Part shown: one piece after another, positions 36,613-44,546 of the stretch
Numbering within the stretch: position 1 is the stretch's first letter
Layout of the letters: the number at the start of each line of letters is the position of its first letter
Source of the DNA: an uncultured Rhodospirillales bacterium
Lineage (GTDB): Bacteria; Pseudomonadota; Alphaproteobacteria; Acetobacterales; Acetobacteraceae
Assembly (NCBI GenBank): GCA_903928895.1
Contig: CAIYSR010000052.1
Location: 1-64,000, forward strand
Direction of reading: 5' to 3'
DNA length: 64,000 bases
Notes under the pieces: model-generated
Told to the model about the DNA's origin: nothing
The model's database searches: none
The model's input: only the letters and a program-made list of their open reading frames with translations
Translations under genes and position numbers: made by a program

Positions 36613-37383
36613 TTAGCGCTGGCGGGTCTGTGCGATCGCGGCTTGCAGATCGGCTACCGGCAAGGCGCCGGGCAGAAGCTGTTCACCGATCACATAGGCC
36701 GGCGTGCCCTGGATGCCCAGCCGATGGGCAAGCTTGAGGTTCTCGTCGAGCCGCGTCTGGATCGCGGGTTCCGCCATATCGCGTTGCAGACGATCCCAGT
36801 CGAGGCCGAGGTGGGCGCTCGCGGACTTGACGGTCTCGGCGGTGATATCCGCGGGCCCGGTCATCATGGCCTCGCGCATCCTGAGATAGGCGCCCTGCTT
36901 GCCGGCGGCGAGCGCCGCACGGGCGCCGATGGCACTGCCCGGACCGAGGATGGGGATGTCCTTGTAAACGACACGCAGCTTCGGGTCGTGGCGCAGCAGT
37001 TCGGCCATGGCGGGCAGCATGCGGCGGCAGTACGGGCAGCGCACATCGTAGAATTCAACCAGCGTCACGTCGCCATCGGGGTTGCCGGCCACCGGGTCGC
37101 CAGGCGTACGGGTCAGGGCTGGACCGAGGCTTCCGATCGCATCGCGGGCGGCGGTATTTTCGCGTGCGCTCTCGGCCGCTTGCAGGGCCATCACGGCCTC
37201 GCCCAGGATGCTGGGGTCGGTCTTCAGCGCGCTGCGGATGATATCGATGATTTCCGCGCGCTGGGCCTGGGTGAAGCCGCTGCGAGCCGAAGGCACCGGC
37301 GTTGCGGTCTGGGCGCCGGCGGTCGGTGCGAAGGGCAGCGCGGCAAGCGCGGCGAGCAGCAGGGCGGCGAGGCGGCGGAGCAT
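36613..37383 (-). CDS. DsbA-family thiol:disulfide interchange protein
   Basis: A 256-residue periplasmic thioredoxin-fold protein. A signal peptide (residues 1-24) is followed by a helical N-terminal segment (about 35-80, resembling ScsC/BcsP oligomerisation helices), then the DsbA domain with active site CPYC in FYDVRCPYCRRM (near residue 115) and the cis-proline loop GTPAYVIG (near 227). It probably shuffles or introduces disulfides. It lies in the same direction as the M48 peptidase gene 36 bases upstream, an arrangement suggesting joint envelope quality control. Confidence 0.88.
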   Translation of the reverse strand: MLRRLAALLLAALAALPFAPTAGAQTATPVPSARSGFTQAQRAEIIDIIRSALKTDPSILGEAVMALQAAESARENTAARDAIGSLGPALTRTPGDPVAGNPDGDVTLVEFYDVRCPYCRRMLPAMAELLRHDPKLRVVYKDIPILGPGSAIGARAALAAGKQGAYLRMREAMMTGPADITAETVKSASAHLGLDWDRLQRDMAEPAIQTRLDENLKLAHRLGIQGTPAYVIGEQLLPGALPVADLQAAIAQTRQR

Positions 37384-37419
37384 GTCGGTCGATTCCTTGC
37401 GGGCGCGGCGGGTTATAGC

Positions 37420-38790
37420 TCAGAAGCCGGTGCGGTTCTCCTTTTTCACGGCATTGCTGATATCGACGGCGCGGAGCAGTGCGGGTCCTGCCGGGAGCTG
37501 GCTCTGCGCCTTGGCGGCAAGACCGCGGGCGAGGGGAATCTGGCCGTTCTCAAGCGCCTCCTCGGCCAGCGCAAGGTTGGCCTGGCCGATATCGCCGAGC
37601 TTGCCCCAGGCGGTGGCCAGGGTGCGCCAGCCCATCGTGTTGTCGTGCTCGCGGTCGAGGGCGGGTTGCAGCTCGTGGATGGCGGGGCGAAGCAGAAGCG
37701 GGTCGCCGGTTTCCACCATGGTGTGGGCGAGGCCGATATGGATCTGCGGCTGGTCGGGGGCGAGGCGGACGGCTTCGCGGTAGGGGGCGATGGCCTCGCG
37801 CACGCGGCCGTTCTCGAACAGGATCTGCCCCTTGAGTTCGTGCAGCCACGGGCTGGTCTTCTGTTCCGCGAGAAGTTGGTCGACGATCGGCAAGGCCTCG
37901 GCCAGATGCCCGAGCCTGTAAAGTGCGATGGCCCGGGCGTAACGCGCCGGGGCGTCGTCGCCCTTGGTCACCCTAAGGGTCTCGGAGCTTGGATTGAGGA
38001 AGCCCGTGAGCTTGGCACGCACCATGCGGAACCCGCTCTCGAATGCCTCCGGCAGCGGCTTGGCGCTGTTGGGGCTGCGGGCGACCTGCTGCTCGACAAA
38101 GGCAATGCGCTCGCGGGTGAGCGGATGGGTGCGGATGTAGGGGTCCTGCATTCCGACGGCGAGCATCTCCTGGCCCTCGAGATGATGGAACAGCTGGAGG
38201 AGTCCCTGAGAGGACCAGCCGTTGGCATCGAGCAGTTCGACGCCGATCTGATCGGCCGCGCGCTCCATGCCGCGGGTGAAGGAGAGGAAGTTGCGCTGGG
38301 CCATCTGTTGCGCGCCCACCCCGGCTCCGATGCCGGCGCCACTGCGGCTGGCGACGCCGGCGGCGGCGCCGACCAGCATGGCGGCGATGCTCTCGATCAT
38401 CGCCTCGCGCAGCGCCTCAGGCAGCCGGGCGAGATGGCCGCCCTTGATATGGCCGGTCTCGTGCGCGAGCACGCCGATGAGCTCGATCGCCGACTCCGCC
38501 TTCACGATCAGCCCGGTGTGGATGAACATGATGTTGCCGGTGCTGACGAACGAGTTTATGGCACTGTCCCGTATCAGCACGATGCGGACCAGGTTGGGAT
38601 CAACCCCGGCCGCGCGGAACAAGGGGTTGGCGAACGTGCGCAGCAGCGACTCGGTCTCCGCATCGCGGATGAGCATCAGGCGGGGGCCGCCGGGACCGGA
38701 TTGCGCGAGTGCGGGCGGCGCGCGGAACAAGGCGACAAACAGGATGGGCGCGAGGATGGCTGAAACAATGCGGACGAACGAGCGCTTCAT
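37420..38790 (-). CDS. M48 family metallopeptidase with C-terminal TPRs (BepA-like)
   Basis: A 456-residue periplasmic zinc protease. Signal peptide residues 1-29 (ending ALAQ), peptidase domain with zinc site AHETGHIKGGH (near residue 109) and third-ligand segment GMERAADQIGVELL (near 175), then TPR repeats (about 300-430: RYARAIALYRLGHLAEALPI and following). This is the BepA/YfgC layout, which acts on outer-membrane protein assembly and LptD. The ATG at 38790 overlaps, on the opposite strand, the start codon of the gamma-glutamyltransferase-like gene. Confidence 0.9.
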   Translation of the reverse strand: MKRSFVRIVSAILAPILFVALFRAPPALAQSGPGGPRLMLIRDAETESLLRTFANPLFRAAGVDPNLVRIVLIRDSAINSFVSTGNIMFIHTGLIVKAESAIELIGVLAHETGHIKGGHLARLPEALREAMIESIAAMLVGAAAGVASRSGAGIGAGVGAQQMAQRNFLSFTRGMERAADQIGVELLDANGWSSQGLLQLFHHLEGQEMLAVGMQDPYIRTHPLTRERIAFVEQQVARSPNSAKPLPEAFESGFRMVRAKLTGFLNPSSETLRVTKGDDAPARYARAIALYRLGHLAEALPIVDQLLAEQKTSPWLHELKGQILFENGRVREAIAPYREAVRLAPDQPQIHIGLAHTMVETGDPLLLRPAIHELQPALDREHDNTMGWRTLATAWGKLGDIGQANLALAEEALENGQIPLARGLAAKAQSQLPAGPALLRAVDISNAVKKENRTGF

Positions 38791-40222
38791 GGCCAGCAGG
38801 ATAGCCACTCCCGGGCGGGCCGTCCTGCTGTCTTTCGGTCTTTTAATGTCCGGCTGCTCGACGGTATCGGGGCTGTGGGGTGGCGGCGACCAGGCGGCAG
38901 AGGGCAAGCCCGGGTTCGTCACCGGGTTCCTCGGTGCAGTGGCGGCCGACGAGCCGCAGGCGGCGGTGGTGGGCCGGCAGATGCTGGCGGCGGGCGGGAA
39001 TGCCGCCGACGCCGCTGTGGCGATGACGAGCGCATTGTGGGTAACGCTGCCGTCCCGTGCCGGGATCGGCGGCGGCGGGGCCTGTCTGGTCCATCGCGGG
39101 GACGGGGGCGGCAAGGGCGTGCCCGATGCGGTGATGTTCCTGCCTCAGGCGCCGGGCAGCACGGCAGGGGCGGATCGGCCGGCCGCCGTGCCGATGATGG
39201 CGCGCGGCATGTTCCTGCTCAATGCGCGGTTCGGGCGGGCCCGGTTTGAATCCATCCTCACCACGGCCGAGCAGATGGCGCGCGAGGGCACGCCGGCCAG
39301 CCGTGCGCTGGTGCGCGATCTCGCCGTGGTCGCCGGGCCGCTCGCGGCCGACCCGGGCGCGCGATCGGTGTTCTTCCCCGGCGGGCGGCTGATCGCCGAG
39401 GGGGCCACGATGGTGCAGCCCGAGCTCGCCGGGATGCTCGGGCAACTGCGGCGGGCCGGGGTAGGCGATCTCTACAGCGGGGCGCTTGCCGCACAGTTCG
39501 TCGCCGCGGTGGCGCAGGCCGGGGGGGCGATCTCCCCGGCCGATCTGCGCGCGGCTTTGCCGAAGGTGATGACGCCGCTGCTGTTGGACGGGCCGAACGA
39601 GGCGGCGGTGTCGTTCCTCCCGCTGCCCGCTGATGGCGGGCTGGCGGCTGCGGCGGCCTATCGTGTGCTGGCGGCCGATCCCGCGGCACTCGATGCCGCA
39701 AAGGCCCGTGGGATTGCCGCGGCGGCCGAATACCGCCGGACCGGCGCCATGGCCGAGGCGATCCTCAACGGCAATCCGCCGACCGCCACGCTGCCGGCGC
39801 TGCCTGCCAGCACCAGCTTCGCCGTGCTGGACCGCGAGGGCAATGCGGTGAGCTGCGCGCTCACCATGGGAAATCTGTTCGGGACCGGGCGGATGGCGCC
39901 AGGAACCGGCATTCTTCTGGCGGCCTCGCCGACGGCGCTGCCGCCGCCATTGCTCGCGGCCGGGATGGTGACCTATCGGCGCAACAACGCCATGCGCGTG
40001 GTGGCCGGCGGTGCCGGCCAGGACGGGGCTCCGGTCGCGGTCGCGCGGGCGCTCGCGGCGGCGCTGGCCGACAAGGGCAAGGTGGCGCGGCTGGACCCGG
40101 CCGGCGCGCCCGAGCCAGGGCGGGCCAATGTCATCGCCTGCAACGGCAGCGCGGCCGCGCCCGAGACCTGCGCCTGGACGACGGACCCGCGTGGCTTCGG
40201 CCTCGCCACCGGCAGCAACTGA
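38789..40222 (+). CDS. Gamma-glutamyltransferase-like lipoprotein with altered active site
   Basis: A 477-residue protein with lipobox LMSGC near residue 23. GGT fold landmarks are present: AAGGNAADAAVAMTSALW (near residue 70), GIGGGGACLVH (near 93) and FGTGRMAPGTGILL (near 366). However the usual FRExAP is FLPQAP (residues 117-122), losing the substrate-binding Arg, and the Thr-Thr-His nucleophile motif reads Ser-Thr-Ser (341-343). It is shorter than typical GGTs (about 560-580). It may be inactive or have a new activity. The start codon shares two bases with that of the opposite-strand peptidase gene. Confidence 0.78.
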   Translation: MASRIATPGRAVLLSFGLLMSGCSTVSGLWGGGDQAAEGKPGFVTGFLGAVAADEPQAAVVGRQMLAAGGNAADAAVAMTSALWVTLPSRAGIGGGGACLVHRGDGGGKGVPDAVMFLPQAPGSTAGADRPAAVPMMARGMFLLNARFGRARFESILTTAEQMAREGTPASRALVRDLAVVAGPLAADPGARSVFFPGGRLIAEGATMVQPELAGMLGQLRRAGVGDLYSGALAAQFVAAVAQAGGAISPADLRAALPKVMTPLLLDGPNEAAVSFLPLPADGGLAAAAAYRVLAADPAALDAAKARGIAAAAEYRRTGAMAEAILNGNPPTATLPALPASTSFAVLDREGNAVSCALTMGNLFGTGRMAPGTGILLAASPTALPPPLLAAGMVTYRRNNAMRVVAGGAGQDGAPVAVARALAAALADKGKVARLDPAGAPEPGRANVIACNGSAAAPETCAWTTDPRGFGLATGSN

Positions 40223-40223
40223 C

Positions 40224-41381
40224 GTGTTGAAAACGGGGCGGGGGGCGGCAGCTCCCCCGTTCATCGTGATGGATGTGATCAGCGCCGCCAATGCACGGCA
40301 GGCGGCGCTGCCGCCGGGTGCGCCCCATGTCATCCGCATGGAGGTTGGCCAGCCCGGCAGCGGAGCGCCGCAAGGTGCGGTGGCGGCGGTGCAGCGGGCT
40401 TTGGCGGCGGGCGGTTCGCTCGGCTATACCGAGGCGCTCGGCATCCCGAGCTTGCGGGCTCGGATCGCTGGCCACTATGCGGCCTGGTACGGCGCCGAGG
40501 TGTCAGCGGGTCGCGTCGCCGTCACGGTGGGGGCATCGGGCGCGTTTCCGCTGGCATTCCTTGCGGCGTTCGACCCGGGCGACCGTGTGGCGATGGCGGC
40601 CCCGTTCTACCCGCCCTATGTGAACATCCTGACCGCCCTCGGCATCACCCCGATGATCCTGCCGGCTGGGATCGGCACCCGGTATCAGCCGACCGTGGCG
40701 ATGCTGGAGGCGCTCGATCCGCCGCCCGACGGCCTGATCGTGGCCTCGCCCTGCAATCCGGCCGGCACCATGCTGCACCCCGACGAACTCGCAGCAATCG
40801 CAAGCTGGTGTCATCAGAACGGTGTACGGCTGATCTCCGACGAAATCTATCACGGCCTGCACTATGGGGCGCCGCTCGCCACCGCCGCGGCGCTGAGCCC
40901 CTCGGCGATCGTGGTGAACAGCTTCTCCAAGTATTTCTCGATGACCGGCTGGCGCATCGGCTGGCTGGTGCTGCCGGAGGACCTGGTCCGCCCGGTGGAG
41001 TGCCTGGCGCAGAACATGTTCATCAGCGCGCCGCATATCGCGCAGGTCGCCGCCGAAGCCGCGTTCGACTGCACCGCAGAGTTGGATGCGAACGTCGCGC
41101 GCTACCGCCGCTCGCGTGACCTGCTGCTGGCGCGGTTGCCTGATGCCGGGTTTGCGCGCCTGTCGCCGGCCGAAGGGGCGTTCTACCTGTATGCCGACAT
41201 CTCGGACCGGACCAACGACAGCCGCGCATTCTGCGCCCGGATGCTGGCGCAGGCGGGAGTGGCGGCCTCGCCAGGGGTGGATTTCGACCGCGATCGGGGC
41301 CACCAGTTCCTCCGCTTCAGCTACTGCGGGCCGGAGGCAGATATGGCCGAGGCGGCGAAACGGCTCGCGGATTGGCGTTGA
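40224..41381 (+). CDS. PLP-dependent aminotransferase (class I/II)
   Basis: A 385-residue fold-type I aminotransferase. Landmarks: EVGQPGSGAPQ (near residue 37), CNPAGTM (near 174), DEIYHGLHYG (near 206) and the PLP lysine in NSFSKYFSMTGWRIGW (near 233). The GTG at 40224 was chosen: it lies one base after the stop of the preceding gene, and the family-typical PPFIVMDV precedes the first internal ATG. The substrate is unknown (aspartate/tyrosine-type branch). Confidence 0.88.
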   Translation: MLKTGRGAAAPPFIVMDVISAANARQAALPPGAPHVIRMEVGQPGSGAPQGAVAAVQRALAAGGSLGYTEALGIPSLRARIAGHYAAWYGAEVSAGRVAVTVGASGAFPLAFLAAFDPGDRVAMAAPFYPPYVNILTALGITPMILPAGIGTRYQPTVAMLEALDPPPDGLIVASPCNPAGTMLHPDELAAIASWCHQNGVRLISDEIYHGLHYGAPLATAAALSPSAIVVNSFSKYFSMTGWRIGWLVLPEDLVRPVECLAQNMFISAPHIAQVAAEAAFDCTAELDANVARYRRSRDLLLARLPDAGFARLSPAEGAFYLYADISDRTNDSRAFCARMLAQAGVAASPGVDFDRDRGHQFLRFSYCGPEADMAEAAKRLADWR

Positions 41382-41420
41382 AATCAGACTGACTTCAGAA
41401 CATTGCCGGACGGCGCCAAT

Positions 41421-41488
41421 TTGTCGGGATTCTTTACACGTGCCCAGAGACTTGTCCGATCGGCCAACAGAACAGGTTGATTCGACAA
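41421..41488 (+). promoter_or_regulatory. Possible enhancer half-sites upstream of the sigma-54 promoter
   Basis: TTGTCG (41421-41426), TTGTCC (41452-41457) and the inverted CGACAA (41483-41488) are spaced about 30 bases apart and lie 15-80 bases before the -24 element. An enhancer-binding protein would be expected there. The spacing is suggestive only. Confidence 0.3.
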
Positions 41489-41500
41489 GATTCCAATTGA

Positions 41501-41517
41501 TGGCATGGGAATTGCTT
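41501..41517 (+). promoter_or_regulatory. Sigma-54 (-24/-12) promoter
   Basis: TGGCATGGGAATTGCTT matches the sigma-54 consensus TGGCACGRNNNTTGCW at every specified position except C to T at the sixth base. The GG and GC elements have the required spacing. Transcription would begin near 41527, about 50 bases before the ATG at 41578 of the PEP-CTERM gene. Confidence 0.75.
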
Positions 41518-41577
41518 ATTAGACTGCAATGCCGGCACGTTGTGCGACCGGGACTGTTTTCGTTCGAGGACATGGAC

Positions 41578-42255
41578 ATGCTCACCAAGATCTTCCCCTC
41601 CCTCGCCATTGCCGCCTGCGTTGGCATCTTCGCGCTGCCGTCGACCGCGCAGGCCGCCTATGGCAGCATCACCGCGACGCTCGACGGCAACCAGACCACA
41701 GGGAACGGCGGCTTTAACGGCACGCAGGTCAGCAACTACGGCACCATCACGATGTCGCAATCCGGCATCTTCCAGATCGACGTCGCCATCACCCTCGTCA
41801 CCGGCTACAGCTTCCTCTCGCTGACCTCCAGCAGCTCGAACCCTGACAGTTTCGCCTTCAAGTCCTCGATCGCCGGCCTGAGCTATTCCGGCATCAGCAG
41901 CGGCTACGGCGCCGACTCCGACGGCACCGTCGTCGGCATCAATTCTGCCGGCGCCACCACCACCGCCTATAACAACGGCATCAACGTGACGCCGCTCGGC
42001 ACCACCGGCACCAACACGCTGAATTTCACGATCTGCTCCACCACCTGCACCTCCGGCACCGCGCTGTCGATGAGCATGTTCACCGCTGTCGGCACCTTCC
42101 TGTTCTCGGCCGAGGTGAAAAACGGGGCTAACCAGGGCGTTGTCGGCTCCCTGGCCGCCAATGTCTCCACCGTCGTCCCGGAACCCGCGACGATGGCTCT
42201 CGTTCTTGGCCCGATCGGCCTCGTTGCCGCGCTGCGCCGCCGCCGCGCGGCCTGA
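41578..42255 (+). CDS. PEP-CTERM sorting domain exoprotein
   Basis: A 225-residue secreted protein. Signal peptide residues 1-24 (ending AQAA), then a Ser/Thr/Gly/Asn-rich body without a recognised domain but with one CSTTC pair (near 145). The end is a textbook PEP-CTERM signal: VVPEPATMALVLGPIGLVAALRRRRAA region (PEP motif, hydrophobic helix, Arg cluster), recognised by exosortase. The ATG at 41578 was preferred over 41572 because GAGGA is 7 bases before it. It is driven by the sigma-54 promoter. No exosortase or exopolysaccharide gene is in the window. Confidence 0.9.
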   Translation: MLTKIFPSLAIAACVGIFALPSTAQAAYGSITATLDGNQTTGNGGFNGTQVSNYGTITMSQSGIFQIDVAITLVTGYSFLSLTSSSSNPDSFAFKSSIAGLSYSGISSGYGADSDGTVVGINSAGATTTAYNNGINVTPLGTTGTNTLNFTICSTTCTSGTALSMSMFTAVGTFLFSAEVKNGANQGVVGSLAANVSTVVPEPATMALVLGPIGLVAALRRRRAA

Positions 42256-42256
42256 C

Positions 42257-42276
42257 GGCCCCGCCCCGGAGGGGCC
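42257..42276. terminator. GC hairpin between convergent genes
   Basis: GGCCCC (42257-42262) and GGGGCC (42271-42276) form a short stem starting one base after the PEP-CTERM stop. The opposite-strand operon ends at 42307. No T-run is present. Confidence 0.4.
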
Positions 42277-42306
42277 TGACAGCCCCGCCGCGGAGCGGTC
42301 CGACAG

Positions 42307-43488
42307 CTAGTCGGAAAGCGGCGTCCAGGCTCCATTTGCTGCCGAGGACGCCACGGCCGCCGTGACGAAGGCCACGCCGCGCACACCCGCACGGATTCCC
42401 GGCACCAGCATGGTCAACGGATCCGCCGCGACCCCTGCCCGCCGCGCCCGGATTTGCGCCGCGATGTCGCAATACAGCTGCGCGAACCCCTCGAGATACC
42501 CCTCCGGATGGCCCGACGGAATCCGCGTCGCATGCGCCGCCGCCGCCCCGCTCCCCGGCCCGCCCCGCGTCAGCGTCAGCGGCGGCTGACCCAGGCGTGA
42601 AAACACCAGCTGGTTCGGATGCTCCTGCCGCCACGCCAGCGCCGCCTTCTCCCCATGAATGCGCAGCGCCAGCCCATTCTCATTGCCAGGCGCCACCTGG
42701 CTCGCCCACAATGACCCCCGCGCGCGCCCCTCGAAGCGCAGCAGCATCTGCGCATTGTCATCCACCCGCCGTCCGGCGACGAAGCTCTGCAAATCCGCCG
42801 CCAGCTCAACGCACTCAAGCCCGCCGACGAATTCCGCCAGGTTGAACGCGTGGGTCCCGATATCTCCGATCGCGCCACCCGCGCCAGACCGCGCCGGATC
42901 GGTCCGCCACGCCGCCTGCTTCTGTCCGGACGCTTCAAGGTCCGTCGACAGCCACTCCTGCGCATATTCCGCCTGGATCGTCCTGATCGTCCCCAGCTCC
43001 CCCGCGACCACCATCTCCCGGGCCTGCCGGATCATGGGATATCCGGTATAGTTATACGTAATCGCGAATAACCCGCCCGCAGCCGCCACCCGCGCTGCCA
43101 GGTCCCGCGCCTCGTCCATCGTCCGGCACAGCGGTTTGTCGCAAATCACATCGAACCCGGCCGCGAGAAACATGCTCGCCGCGGGATGATGGACATGATT
43201 GGGCGTGACAATCGCCACCGCATCCACCCGGTCCGGCCGCCCCGCCTCGGCCCGCGCCATCTCGGCAAAGCTGCCATAGCTCCGCGCCGGATCGAGCCGA
43301 AGCAGCGCCCCGCTGCGGCGCGCCCGCTCGGGGTCCGACGACAAGGCTCCAGCCACCAGCTCCCACTCGTCATCAATCCGCGCGGCAATCCGATGCACCG
43401 CGCCGATGAAGGCCCCTTCGCCCCCGCCCACCATGCCCAACCGCAGCCGGCGGTGACTCCCGCCGTCGTTGACCGCCCCGATGCTCAC
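42307..43488 (-). CDS. Gfo/Idh/MocA family oxidoreductase
   Basis: A 393-residue NAD(P)-dependent sugar dehydrogenase-like protein. The N-terminal Rossmann fold has GMVGGGEGAF (near residue 19) and CDKPL (near 116); the C-terminal alpha/beta domain has GGAIGDIGTHAFNL (near 203). Last gene of the eight-gene carbohydrate operon; the GTG start overlaps the stop of the TIM-barrel gene before it. Together with the other Gfo/Idh/MocA protein it could oxidise and re-reduce a sugar at C3. The substrate is not known. Confidence 0.87.
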   Translation of the reverse strand: MSIGAVNDGGSHRRLRLGMVGGGEGAFIGAVHRIAARIDDEWELVAGALSSDPERARRSGALLRLDPARSYGSFAEMARAEAGRPDRVDAVAIVTPNHVHHPAASMFLAAGFDVICDKPLCRTMDEARDLAARVAAAGGLFAITYNYTGYPMIRQAREMVVAGELGTIRTIQAEYAQEWLSTDLEASGQKQAAWRTDPARSGAGGAIGDIGTHAFNLAEFVGGLECVELAADLQSFVAGRRVDDNAQMLLRFEGRARGSLWASQVAPGNENGLALRIHGEKAALAWRQEHPNQLVFSRLGQPPLTLTRGGPGSGAAAAHATRIPSGHPEGYLEGFAQLYCDIAAQIRARRAGVAADPLTMLVPGIRAGVRGVAFVTAAVASSAANGAWTPLSD

Positions 43489-44546
43489 CGATCCAGCCCC
43501 AGCATCCGGCGGTTCGCCGCCTCATCCGTGCCCGAAGCCGCGAAATCATCGAACGCTTTGTCCGTCACCGGAATGATATGGGCTGCGATGAACTCAGCGC
43601 CCTCACGGGCGCCAGCTTCCGGCGATTTGAGGCAGCATTCCCATTCGAGGACCGCCCAGCCGTCGTAGCCGTACTGCGCCAGCTTGGAGAAGATCGGCGC
43701 GAACTGCACCTGCCCGTCCCCGAGCGAGCGGAAGCGGCCGGCACGGTCGGTCCATGACTGGAAGCCGCCATAAACGCCCTGCTTGCCGGTTGGATTGAAT
43801 TCGGCATCCTTGGCGTGAAACGCGCCGATGCGCTCGTGGTAGAAGTCGATGAAGGCGAGATAGTCGAGCTGCTGCAAAACGAAGTGGCTCGGGTCGTAGA
43901 GGATGCGGGCACGAGGGTGGTTGCCGACGCGCTCGAGGAACATCTCGTAGCTGACGCCGTCGTGCAGGTCCTCACCCGGATGGATTTCGTAGCAGAGATC
44001 GACGCCGTGCGAATCGAACGCGTCCAGGATCGGAAGCCAGCGTTTGGCGAGTTCATCGAACGCGGTCTCGATCAGCCCCGCTGGGCGCTGCGGCCAGGGG
44101 TAGAGATAGGGCCAGGCCAGCGCACCGGAAAAGCTGGCATGGGCCTTCAGTCCAAGCTTCCCCGACGCACGGGCGGCCTGGAGCAATTGATCGACCGCCC
44201 ATTCCTGGCGGGCGGCGGGCTTGCCGCGCACGCGCTCGGGCGCAAACCCGTCGAAGGCGGCATCATAGGCCGGATGCACCGCGACCAGCTGGCCTTGCAG
44301 ATGGGTCGACAGCTCGGTGACCTCGAGGCCGAACTCAGCCAGGGTGCCCTTGATCTCGTCGCAGTAGGTCTGGCTTTCCGACGCCTTGGCGAGGTCGAAC
44401 AGACGGGCATCCCAGGTCGGGATTTGCAGCCCGGTGTAGCCGAGATCGGCAGCCCATTCGGCCATGCCGGCCAGGGAGTTGAACGGAGCCTCGTCGCCGG
44501 CAAACTGGGCGAGGAAAATCCCGGGACCCTTGACGTTGGCTTTCAT
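43485..44546 (-). CDS. Sugar phosphate isomerase/epimerase-like TIM barrel
   Basis: A 353-residue xylose-isomerase-like (AP_endonuc_2) barrel. Likely metal ligands: Glu in CYEIHPGEDL (near residue 189), Asp in ILYDPSHF (near 219), His in GAFHAKDAEF (near 246) and Glu in AVLEWECCL (near 300). Members near Gfo/Idh/MocA dehydrogenases act on 3-keto-sugars or inosose-type compounds. The start overlaps the stop of the adjacent dehydrogenase gene, so the four catabolic genes are tightly coupled. Confidence 0.86.
   Translation of the reverse strand: MKANVKGPGIFLAQFAGDEAPFNSLAGMAEWAADLGYTGLQIPTWDARLFDLAKASESQTYCDEIKGTLAEFGLEVTELSTHLQGQLVAVHPAYDAAFDGFAPERVRGKPAARQEWAVDQLLQAARASGKLGLKAHASFSGALAWPYLYPWPQRPAGLIETAFDELAKRWLPILDAFDSHGVDLCYEIHPGEDLHDGVSYEMFLERVGNHPRARILYDPSHFVLQQLDYLAFIDFYHERIGAFHAKDAEFNPTGKQGVYGGFQSWTDRAGRFRSLGDGQVQFAPIFSKLAQYGYDGWAVLEWECCLKSPEAGAREGAEFIAAHIIPVTDKAFDDFAASGTDEAANRRMLGLDR

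Noticed and set aside
35590-38763. 1057-codon plus-strand open frame
   Set aside because: Antisense to the HIBCH-like, DsbA-like and M48 genes; no recognisable domain.
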